In this document: one piece after another, positions 11,510 to 22,208 of the stretch
Position numbering within the stretch: the stretch's first letter is position 1
How the letters are laid out: each line of letters opens with the position of its first letter
Assembly (NCBI GenBank): GCA_934045905.1
Contig: OW203762.1
Coordinates: forward strand, 124,001-188,000
DNA: 64,000 nucleotides
Direction: 5' to 3'
From: Leuctra nigra
Taxonomy: Eukaryota; Arthropoda; Insecta; Plecoptera; Leuctridae
The notes under the pieces: generated by a model
Told to the model about the DNA's origin: nothing
Database searches by the model: none
Seen by the model: the letters and a program-made list of their open reading frames with translations, nothing else
Program-made: the position numbers and the translations under genes

Positions 11510-14500
11510 ATGGATATGGATCCAACCGCATCAACGAGCACCCAACAACCTCCAGCTCGACCAGCTAACAGTGTTTTAGTGGCAAGTCAGTCACTAACCA
11601 CCAAGGCAGGAAAAGTTAGGCAACGCATGCAGTGGACTGAGAAAATGAACACAGATCTCATGCGTTGCTATTACAAAGTAACAGAAGGAGATACGGTTTC
11701 TGTAGGTATACGACCGCTACTTTACCGTGCATTGTTGAAATATACCCTGAACTTTATCAAGTTACAGAACAAAGGTTGATGGACCAAAAACGAGTGGTAA
11801 TTAATAATAAGCGGTTGTCAAGTGAATTATTAGAGGCACTTAAAGCTGAAGTCATGCAGACTCTTCGTCCACCTGAAGGGGTGCATGATGACAGTGATGA
11901 CGAGAGTATTGGAAGATCACCTCCTCATACACCATCCCCGGCTAGGGCTGAAGCTCTTCTTTCACCTGAGCCGGATCGACTTAGGGTAGATGGAGAGGAG
12001 TTAGGAGAAGAGATAAGGGTTGAATTCTTCAGAGCCTTAACAGAGTTTGAGGGAACAGATCCGACGAAACGACCATTCATTCCTAAACAGCGTAGTTCAA
12101 AGCGACTTGCTGTTGTAACCAATCTGCTAGATACAAAGATCCTACCCCAACATCTGGAGGAACACACAGTGTTCAATGATCTACACACTGCTGTCTACGT
12201 AGCGGCTGTCACTGCGACCAGAATGAATGGTCTTGATATCCAGCAAGGCCCCAGCGTACAGAAGAAGAAAGAGTTTATTTGGCCGTGGGAGAGAAGATTA
12301 AACAGTAAGATTGCCAAGCTTCGGAGGGACATTGGACAACTAACAGCATACCAGCAAGGGCAGAGGAATAAGAAGTTGTTGAAACATGTTGAGTCTATTC
12401 GACAAAAAACCAGAATACATGCAACCCATGATTTGACAAACCAGAACCTTGCCGATGTAACTGACACTCTGAAACAGCAGCTTAGTGTAGTCGCAAAGCG
12501 GCTCAGGAGATATAAGGAGTCTAACCTCAGGAAGGAATCCAATAAGCTGTTCCAGAACAATGAGAAACAGTTTTATAGGAAGCTTCGAAATGATCAAACA
12601 ACAGCAGACAGCAAACCCCCAACACAACATCAGATTAAAGAATTTTGGGAATCAGTATGGTCTGTTCCCACTGTTCATAATATTGATGCTCCATGGATAA
12701 ATGTGGAGGAAGTGAGGATGGAAGAGCTGAGATCAATGGATGACAACCCTGTATCTATCGAGCAAGTGAAGCAGGCCATTAATGACTCGTTTAATTGGAA
12801 AGCGGCCGGGATTGATTGCATACACAACTTTTGGTATAAAAGATTCAAGTGTACTCATGCTTGCATAGCTCACCATTTTAACATGTTTATGCAAGATCCT
12901 CGAACTGTACCGCGATACCTGACGCAAGGGATCACATATCTGCTTGCTAAGGACAAAGATACGGAGAATCCCGCAAAGTATCGGCCAATCACTTGCCTTC
13001 CGACATTATACAAACTTTTAACATCTTGTATCGCTGAGAAGATCTACACACATTGTGATCAAAATGATATTATTGCTCCTGAGCAGAAGGGTTGTATCAG
13101 GAAATCTCAAGGTTGCAAGGAGCAGCTTCTGATCGATTCAGTCATCCTTGAGCAGGCAGCGCACAAGAGTAGAAACCTGCATACAGCTTTTATTGATTAT
13201 CGGAAGGCATATGATTCAGTGCCGCATTCATGGTTGGTAAAAATCTTAGAGATTTATAAGGTTGCTCCTCGCTTATTAACTTGCTCAAGCATTAGATGTC
13301 TCAGTGGTCGACTCAGTTACATCTAAGGCACAAGGATGGTACAATGGCGACTGACTTTATTAAGATACAGAAGGGTATTTTCCAGGGAGATGCCTTTAGT
13401 CCTCTATGGTTTTGTCTTGCGCTGAATCCCCTCTCCCACATGCTCAATGCGAGTCAGCACGGGTTTGCCCTGAAGAACAAGAAGCAAGTGCAGCACAAAG
13501 TGACACATTTGATGTATGTTGATGACATCAAAGTGTATGCTAGCACAGCAGTACATGTCAATTCCTTGTTGAGAACAGTGGAAATCTTTTCCAGAGACAT
13601 ATGCATGGAGTTCGGGATTGACAAGTGCAAGACCCAGACGGTACTAAAGGGCAAACACAGTACCAATGCATTTGAGTTACTAGATGGTGATCTCATTGAG
13701 CCAATGGAAAAAGGAGATACTTATAAGTACCTAGGTGTCCACCAGTCAGTCCGCACAGAGCACAAGATCATGAAACTGAAGATCCAGGAAATGTATGTCA
13801 GTCGCTTAAACGCCATCCTTAAAACAAAGTTGAGTGCTAAGAACACAGTGAAAGCTATTAACACCTATGCGATCCCTGTTCTAACGTACTCATTTGGCAT
13901 CATTAAGTGGACGAAGACTGATATTGAAGGCATTGAGAGGAAGACGAGAACTACTTTGAGTAAGTATCGCGGCCATCACCCTAAGTCAGCAGTTGAAAGA
14001 GTTACCATTCCAAGAGCTCAGGGTAGAAGGGGGCTGATTGACCTTTCACATTTACTGCACAAACAGATTATAAGCCTTCAGAAATACTTCCTCCAGAAGA
14101 AAGATATATCTTCACTCCATAGAGCGATTACCTTGTCGGACGAGGGATACACACCATTGAATCTTCATGTGGCTGTACCTCAAGAAGGGATCACTAAAAT
14201 GGAGCGAGCTGCATTGCAGATATGTGCGTGGAAGCAGAAATCCCTACATGGAAGATATCCTAACGAACTCAGTGCTGAAGTAGTTGATAGTTAATTGTCC
14301 AACTATTGGCTGACTCGGGGCGACTTATTCCTGGAGACTGAAGGTTTTATGATGGCCATACAAGATCAGGTAGTTGCCACGAGAAACTACCTCAAGTACA
14401 TTGTTAAGGATGCAAGTGTTGCTGATGACAGATGTAGGAGGTGTTTAGGCGCCTCCGAGACTATCCAACACATCACGTCAGGTTGTACGACGCTTGCATC

Positions 14501-15011
14501 CACTGAGTACTTGCATCGCCACAATTGTGTAGGCAAGATTGTACATTTAAAACTTGCCCAGCTTCACCATCTCACAGCTTTCACTGGGCCGTATTATCAC
14601 TACACGCCTGAAAATGTCCTTGAGAATGAGGAATACCGGTTATACTGGGATAGAACTGTGCTTACCGATAGAACAATACCATCGAATAGGCCTGATATCA
14701 TCTTGGTCAATAAAGCAATGAAAAGGACATTTCTAATCGACATTGCTGTTCCCAACTCCAACAATGTTCATGAGACCGGCCAGAGAAAACTAGCTAAGTA
14801 TGCTGACCTGGCTCATGAGATCAAACAGCAATGGAAGCAGAATAGTGTTGTCATCATCCCAATTATAATTTCATCCACTGGTATTGTACCCGTCTCTCTT
14901 ACAAAGTACTTATCCACTATAGAACTCTCTCCTCTTTTAGTTTGTGACATACAGAAGTCCGTAATTTTAAACACTTGTCGCATTGTACGTAAATTTTTAA
15001 ACATACAATAG
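11510..15011 (+). pseudogene. R4/Dong-like element E: full-length but multiply broken polyprotein
   Basis: Starts at ATG 11510 (MDMDPTAST...), with a Myb-like segment (QRMQWTEKMNTDLMRCYY) cut by a frameshift near 11730-11745. The frame then runs 11740 to about 13290 through the RT N-terminal motifs (KAAGIDCIHNFW, YRPITCLPTLY, AYDSVPHSW). A second indel near 13285 and a TAG just before 13296 break it again. Next come QGDAFSPLWF, YVDD (13515-13526) and the thumb, then a TAA at 14292-14294 where copy H has GAA (Glu). The finger (CRRCLGASETIQH) and RLE follow to 15011. Apart from these lesions it is nearly identical to H. The 3'UTR is 15012-15093. Confidence 0.9.
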
Positions 15012-15093
15012 ATAAAGAGAATAGTTTGCTTTAATTTTGCCTCATAGGCCGATGAAAGTAAAAAACCGCAAAGAGCGAGAAACAATCATCGAA

Positions 15094-15128
<35 letters not shown>

Positions 15129-15130
15129 TA
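15094..15130 (+). repeat. (AAT)n microsatellite between E and F
   Basis: About 10 AAT units ending in an imperfect 'aacaataag'. Confidence 0.93.
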
Positions 15131-17748
15131 AGAGCAAAATTAACAAGTTGTTGCAGAAATATGGCCTGCCTAAAAATGTACATAAAGATGATAGAAATCT
15201 AGTTTTCATTATTGATAATTTGAAACAGAAAGTAACTGCGAATGGAAAACGATTATCACGGTATAATAAAAGTTTAAAGCGCAAAGAGGATAACAACAAG
15301 TTCCAATCAAATCAAAAGAAGTTTTACGAATCACTGGAAAGTCAAATGACGGAATCATCAGGAAAACCGCCATCTGAGGAAGTGTTGGTTTATTATTGGA
15401 AGAGCATATGGTCAGTACCGATAGACCATAAATTAGATAGTGAGTGGATAAATGTGGAAAGGCTACGAAATTCTGTTAAACAGACAATGGATAAAGTCAC
15501 TGTCACAACAATTGATGTGCAGAACGCAGTACGAAGGATGAACAATTGGAAGTCACCGGGTATTGACAATATTCACACATACTGGTGGAAATATCTCAGT
15601 TCTTTGCATCCATTTATCGCTGCACTGATGTCAAAGGCGATTGATAATCCGTCCACTCTTCCTCAGTTCCTTCTTAAAGGTGTGACATATCTAAAACCTA
15701 AGTCTGATAAAACAGAAGACCCGAAGAGCTATCGTCCGATTACTTGCCTCTGTACGATGTATAAAATAATAACATCCATCATCACGGAGAAAATCTCATC
15801 CCATTTAATGACAAATAATATATGGGCAGAGGAGCAGAAAGGTTGCAGAAGATCTTCGCAAGGAAGTAAGGAACAGCTTATAATTGACACTACCATTACT
15901 GAGCATGCGAAGAAGAGGCATCGTAATATTTCATTGGCATGGATAGACTATGAAAAGGCTTACGACTCCGTGCCTCATTCTTGGTTGTTGGAGGTGTTGA
16001 AGATTTACAAGATAGATGACACATTGATAGAATTGCTTCAATTTTGCATGAGTAAGTGGACGACTACTTTACATTTAACTATGCAAGATGTTAGTATATC
16101 ATCTGAGAATATTGATATCAAAAGGGGAATATTTCAGGGAGATACTCTGAGTCCGTTATGGTTTTGTCTTGCTATTAATCCACTTAGCACATTACTCAAT
16201 CAAAATGGTTGTGGGTATAAGATCAATAAGAATATCAGTCTCTCACACTTATTATACATGGATGACATTAAGTTGTATGCTAAGAATGAGAGTGAGATGA
16301 CTTCATTGATAGAAACAACTGCAATTTTCAGTAATGATATAGGAATGAAGTTTGGCTTGAGTAAATGTGCGGTCCTACATGTAAAAAGAGGAAAAATTCA
16401 AGACAATGAGAACATGCAGCTCCATCTGGACCCTGTTGAGAGTGTTATTCCTGGCTTAGAAGAGGATTCAACATATAAATATCTTGGTATCAAGCAATCA
16501 TTTCGAAATGAAACATCTGTGGTTAAGAAAGAATTGTTAACAAAGTTTAATACCAGGCTAAAGAAAGTGTTAAATTCAGGTCTCAATGGAAAAAACAAGA
16601 TTATGGCTATAAATGGATGGTGTATTCCCATTTTATTATACACGTTTGGTGTTCTGCATTGGACTAAAACAGATATCGAAAATCTTGATCGACAGATCAG
16701 AGTAAAACTGACTCAGTACAGATGTCACCATCCGAAGTCGGCAATGGAAAGGCTGTATATTCCAAAAGGCGAAGGTGAAAGAGGGTTGATAAATCTTAAG
16801 CAGTTGCATGGAAAACAGATTTTATCATTAAGAACATATTTCTATAAGAAACAAGAAGAATCTCCACTTCATGATGCCATCGTCCAGTTAGACATTAATC
16901 TTTCACCTTTAGATTTGCATAACACAGAACGTGTAATTACACAAGTAGAGGTGAAGGATCTGATTACAACATGGAGGGAGAAATCACTACATGGAAGATT
17001 TACGAAAAATTTGGATAAGGCTGACAAATTATCTTCTATGAAGTGGTTGCAAGATGGAAGCTTGTTTAGTGAAACTGAAGGTTTTATTATTGCAATACAA
17101 GACGAAGTTATATCAACTAAAAATAACCAAAAATACATTCAGAAATTAAACATTGACAATGACTCATGCAGATTATGCCATATGATGCCGGAGACCATTC
17201 AACATCTTACTTCGGGCTGTTCGAGTATTGTCAATACACATTATCTTCACCGGCACAATCTATCTTGCAAGATATTACACCAGCATCTTGCTCAAGCTCA
17301 TGGACTCATTACATCTGAGACCAGATATTACGATTACCAACCAGCGCCTGTTCTTGAAAACGATAAAATTAAACTTTTATACGATGTTTCTGTGATAACT
17401 GATTTAACCATTCCTCATAACCGTCCAGATATTATAATTGTTTACAAAGACACAAGAATTGCCCATCTTATAGATATGACCCACCCCAATGATCACAACA
17501 TCAATCAAGCATTCACAACCAAGATGACGAAATATCAAGATCTGTCTACTGAAATTGCAGCAATGTGGAAGTTGAATCAAGTTCTCATCTTCCCCGTCGT
17601 AGTGACAGTCAATGGTCTGATTCATCAAGAACAAGCAAATTGTATGAAGAAAATGAATGTTCCTTTCAGTATAATTCACAAAATTCAAAGATCAGTATTA
17701 TTAGAGACATCTAGGATAATTCGTAAAGTGTTAAGTGTATCACAATGA
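15131..17748 (+). CDS. R4/Dong-like element F: 5'-truncated, open RT-finger-RLE frame
   Basis: Open without interruption for about 872 codons. Similarity starts in the basic linker upstream of the RT (KLLQKYGLPK), so the Myb-like segment and native start are missing. The frame happens to read back through the (AAT)n as poly-Asn into E's 3'UTR; that extension is not a real protein start. RT motifs: NNWKSPGIDNIH (about 15540), YRPITCLCTMYK, AYDSVPHSW (about 15959), GIFQGDTLSPLWF and YMDD (16255-16266). Finger CRLCHMMPETIQHLTSGC near 17167. RLE RPDIIIVYK...LIDMTHP near 17423-17485. It represents its own subfamily, nearest to E, G and H. The 3'UTR is 17749-17837. It is unlikely to be expressed from a native start. 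Confidence 0.85.
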
Positions 17749-17837
17749 TTAACTAAGAGTGCTACGTATGTAATTTCTTTACCCGTAGTATGATAAATGT
17801 TTCCATGTATGTAATTGTACAATGAGAATGAAATAAA

Positions 17838-17841
17838 TGAA

Positions 17842-17888
<47 letters not shown>

Positions 17889-17889
17889 G
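17838..17889 (+). repeat. (AAT)n microsatellite between F and G
   Basis: About 17 perfect AAT units following 'gaaataaatga'. Confidence 0.95.
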
Positions 17890-19129
17890 CCGCAAAATAA
17901 AGGACAGTGTCTTGGCAGAGTATTGCAAGCGGCTGACTGAGATCCTGAAGTCAAAGTTGAATGGCAAGAATACTTTCAAGGCCATAAATGCATACGCCAT
18001 TCCAGTGTTAACCTACACGTTTGGGACGGTAAAGTGGACGAAGACTGATTTGGTGAATGTCCAAATTAAGACAAGGACTATTTTGACTAAGTTCAGAGCA
18101 CACCACCCAAAGTCTGCTGTGGAAAGGGTGACTTTACGACGCCAGGAAGGTGGGCGAGGTTTAATAGACATAGGGAGACTCCACCAGAAGCAGATTAAGA
18201 ATTTACGTCTCTATTTTCGGAGTAAGGGAACGCCACTTCATGTAGCAGTCAAGATGGCAGACAACAACTACACACCTCTTGATCTACTTCACGATGATGA
18301 ATGTGCATTCCCTTCAGATAATACTTACGAGCAGGATCAGACTCGGGCCTGGGCAGAAAAAGCTTTACACGGTCGTCATCCAGCAGAACTCAGCCACAAT
18401 TTTGTCGATCGAGAAGCGTCGAACAAGTGGTTGACTCAGGCGGATATATTTGTAGAGACCGAGGGCTTCATGATAGCAATCCAGGACCAGGTCATTGCAA
18501 CCAAGAATTATCGCAAATTTATTTTGAAGGAAGCAAATATCACCGATACTTGCAGGAGGTGTAATAGTGCAGCTGAGACAATCCAGCATATAACTGGCGG
18601 TTGCAGTGTATTAGCGCCCACAGGTTATTTGCAGAGGCACGATCAGGTGGCCAGTATAGTGCATCACAAACTTGCAACAATGCATGAGCTAACTAATGAT
18701 GTATCTCCTTACTACAATTACCAGCCAGCCAATGTACTTGAAAGTGGCACTCATAAGCTGTACTGGAATCGCAGCATCATTACAGATCACACCATTGCTT
18801 GTTGCCGCCCAGACATCACCCTCATGGATAAGATTTCGGATGTCACCTACCTTATAGATATCACTATCCCTAATTCCTACAATCTTCAGGCTTCGTGGAA
18901 TGAGAAACTGAATAAGTACAGGCCCCTTGCGAATGAAATTAAGAACATGTGGAAGCAAAAGGAGGTGTACATCATTCCAATAGTTATATCGACGACGGCC
19001 ATCATCCCGCGGAAACTCCATGAAAGTCTATTGAAATTGCAGCTCCACCCTCTTACCTACATCCAACTCCAAAAATCAGTTGTTCTCAACACAACATCAA
19101 TAGTCCGGTCTCACCTAAATCTCCCGTAA
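17890..19129 (+). pseudogene. R4/Dong-like fragment G: post-RT region, finger and RLE
   Basis: A 5'-truncated copy, open in a single frame to the stop at 19129. It begins in the RT thumb (RKIKDSVLAEYCKRL), downstream of the YxDD box, so it has no catalytic RT. It retains the HHPKSAVERV block, the finger (CRRCNSAAETIQHITGGC, about 18553-18606) and the RLE (RPDITLMDK...LIDITIP, about 18808-18870). The 3'UTR (19130-19207) is different from all others in the cluster, which marks a separate subfamily. Confidence 0.87.
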
Positions 19130-19207
19130 TAGAATTGGTAACTACTTGTTTGCAAGAACCGTAGCTATCATTTGCCGTCTGGAAAGACGTGTTAAGCCAA
19201 AATAAAA

Positions 19208-19208
19208 A

Positions 19209-19282
<74 letters not shown>

Positions 19283-19312
19283 ATTATTATTATTATTATT
19301 ATAATATTATTA
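19208..19312. repeat. (AAT)n followed by inverted (ATT)n between G and H
   Basis: AAT units run to about 19272. The strand sense then flips to ATT/TAT units up to 19312, where element H begins. The two halves could form a long A/T hairpin. Confidence 0.93.
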
Positions 19313-21036
19313 GGCATTTGATGTCTCAGTGGTCGACTCCGTTACATCTTAGGCACAAGGATGGTACAATGGCGACTGACTTTATTAAGATACAGAAGGG
19401 TATTTACCAGGGAGATGCCTTTAGTCCTCTATGGTTTTGTCTTGCGCTGAATCCCCTCTCCCACATGCTCAATGCGAGTCAGCACGGGTTTGCCCTGAAG
19501 AACAAGAAGCAAGTGCAGCACAAAGTGACACATTTGATGTATGTTGATGACATCAAAGTGTATGCTAGCACAGCAGTACATGTCAATTCCTTGTTGAGAA
19601 CTGTGGAAATCTTTTCCAGAGACATATGCATGGGGTTCGGGCTTGACAAGTGCAGGACCCAGTCGGTACTAAAGGGCAAACATAGTACCAATGCATTTGA
19701 GTTACTAGATGGTGATCTCATTGAGCCAATGGAAGAAGGAGAGACGTATAAGTACCTAGGTGTCCACCAGTCAGTCCGCACAGAGCACAAGATCATGAAA
19801 CTGAAGATCCAGGAAATGTATGTCAGTCGCTTAAACGCCATCCTTAAAACAAAGTTGAGTGCTAAGAACACAGTGAAAGCTATTAACACCTATGCGATCC
19901 CTGTTCTAACGTACTCATTTGGCATCATTAAGTGGACGAAGACTGATATTGAAGGCATTGAGAGGAAGACGAGAACTACTTTGAGTAAGTATCGCGGCCA
20001 TCACCCTAAGTCAGCAGTTGAAAGAGTTACCATTCCAAGAGCTCAGGGTGGAAGGGGGCTGATTGACCTTTCACATTTACTGCACAAACAGATTATAAGC
20101 CTTCAGAAATACTTCCTCCAGAAGCAAGATATATCTTCACTCCATAGAGCGATTACCTTGTCGGACGAGGGATACACACCATTGAATCTTCATGTGGCTG
20201 TACCTCAAGAAGGGATCACTAAAATGGAGCGAGCTGCATTGCAGATATGTGCGTGGAAGCAGAAATCCCTACATGGAAGACATCCTAACGAACTCAGTGC
20301 TGAAGTAGTTGATAGTGAATTGTCCAACTATTGGCTGACTCGGGGCGACTTATTCCTGGAGACTGAAGGTTTTATGATGGCCATACAAGATCAGGTAGTT
20401 GCCACGAGAAACTACCTCAAGTACATCGTTAAGGATGCAAGTGTTGCTGATGATAGATGCAGGAGGTGTTTAGGCGCCTCTGAGACTATCCAACACATCA
20501 CGTCGGGTTGTACGACGCTTGCATCCACTGAGTACTTGCATCGCCACAATTGTGTAGGCAAGATTGTACATTTAAAACTTGCTCAGCTTCACCATCTCAC
20601 AGCTTTCACTGGGCCGTATTATCACTACACGCCTGAAAATGTCCTTGAGAATGAGGAATACCGGTTATACTGGGATAGAACTGTGCTTACCGATAGAACA
20701 ATACCATTGAATAGGCCTGATATCATCTTGGTCAATAAAGCAATGAAAAGGACATTTCTAATCGACATTGCTGTTCCCAACTCCAACAATGTTCATGAGA
20801 CCGGCCAGAGAAAACTAGCTAAGTATGCTGACCTGGCTCATGAGATCAAACAGCAATGGAAGCAGAATAGTGTTGTCATCATCCCTATTATAATTTCATC
20901 CACTGGTATTGTACCCGTCTCTCTTACAAAGAACTTATCCACTATAGAACTCTCTTCTTTTTTAGTTTGTGACATACAGAAGTCCGTAATTTTAAACACT
21001 TGTCGCATTGTACGTAAATTTTTAAACATACAATAG
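19313..21036 (+). CDS. R4/Dong-like element H: 5'-truncated, open RT-finger-RLE frame
   Basis: A near-identical sibling of E that begins inside the RT (MSQWSTPLHLRHKDG), just upstream of GIYQGDAFSPLWF. It is open for about 573 codons, with YVDD at 19540-19551, finger CRRCLGASETIQHITSGC near 20459, and RLE RPDIILVNK...LIDIAVP near 20715-20778. H has glutamate where E has the TAA, so it shows the unbroken ancestral state of that region. The frame reads upstream through the AAT/ATT tract as Ile/Tyr repeats, which is fortuitous. The 3'UTR (21037-21118) is shared with D and E. Confidence 0.87.
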
Positions 21037-21118
21037 ATAAAGAGAATAGTTTGCTTTCATTTTGCCTAATAGGCCGATGAAAGTAAAAAACCGCAAAGAG
21101 CGAGAAACAATCATCGAA

Positions 21119-21231
21119 AATAATAATAATAATAATAATAGTAAAACGTTACAAAGTGGACTTTACAAAATGGTCAAAAGTTACTTGCAAAATTCCTAGC
21201 AAAAGCATAGAATCTAAGAATTGAATTTATT

Positions 21232-21273
<42 letters not shown>

Positions 21274-21288
21274 TATTATTATTATTAT
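21119..21288. repeat. (AAT)n, unknown 88-bp insert, (AAT)n-(ATT)n between H and I
   Basis: AAT units at 21119-21140, then an A/T-rich sequence at 21141-21228 that I do not recognise. A second AAT tract (about 21229-21271) follows, with an inverted ATT tract (about 21271-21288) directly abutting fragment I. Confidence 0.85.
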
Positions 21289-21920
21289 TGGCACAAGACC
21301 AAGCACTGAGAACCAAGTATTATGACCGGCGTATTCTTAAGACAGGCACCGACGAAATGTGCAGACTATGCAAATCCTTCGCTGAGACAATAAACCATAT
21401 AGCATCCGGTTGTCCTGTACTAGCGAAGCGCGAATACATTCAAAGGCATGATCGCGTGTGCACATATCTTCACTGGGATATATGTAAACATTTTGGAATT
21501 CCGGTTGAAGACAAATGGTATATGCATAAGCCAGCTCAAGTTGTCATCCACGACCAGGTTACCATCCTTTACAATGAGCAGATCCAAACAGATAGGACAG
21601 TCCTCGCTAATAAACCAGATATTGTATTAAAAAATGGACATGAGAAGACCTGTTTAATTATTGATGTGGCAATCCCAATGGAAGATAACTTAATTGCTAA
21701 AGAAGCGGAAAAAATATTAAAGTACAAAGACCTGGCAATTGACATCAACAGAATGTGGAAACTAAAGACGAAAATAGTGCCAGTTGTAATAGGAGCTCTT
21801 GGTACAGTGGCATTAAGTCTCCAAGAACATCTGCTTCACATTCCTGGATGTCATTGCATGCATGACCTCCAAAAGACAGTACTCTTGGGAACTGCTCATA
21901 TATTGAGAAAAGTGCTGTAA
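21289..21920 (+). pseudogene. R4/Dong-like fragment I: finger and RLE, copy of B's 3' end
   Basis: Starts within the conserved AAQDQALRTKYY segment and is open to 21920. The finger (CRLCKSFAETINHIASGC) and RLE (KPDIVLKN...IDVAIP) match element B (5470-6104) with an identical predicted protein. The 3'UTR (21921-22100) differs from B's at only a few bases (one fewer A in an A run; 'cggctg' for 'catctg'). It has no RT. The near identity means very recent retrotransposition or local copying. Confidence 0.92.
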
Positions 21921-22099
21921 CACCACAGCAGAAAAAAAAGCAACATCAAAAGAATCAGCCTCAAGGAGATGGTTGATCCTCGGCTGATTTTTCAAGACCA
22001 GTGACAGGCGAATTTAGATTAGTTTATATTCATGTTTGAAAATATTCTTGTGTTACTCATTCAAATGTTAATCCTGTACTGTACACTGAGACAATAAAG

Positions 22100-22100
<1 letters not shown>

Positions 22101-22191
<91 letters not shown>

Positions 22192-22208
22192 TATAATAAT
22201 AATAATAA
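22101..22208 (+). repeat. (AAT)n microsatellite between I and J (longest tract)
   Basis: About 35 AAT units with one TAT interruption near 22190. Confidence 0.95.

Noticed and set aside
15037..15130. Poly-Asn N-terminal extension of element F (and likewise upstream of G, H and J)
   Set aside because: The frame merely reads through (AAT)n into the previous element's 3'UTR from non-ATG codons. It is not a native protein start or gene fusion.
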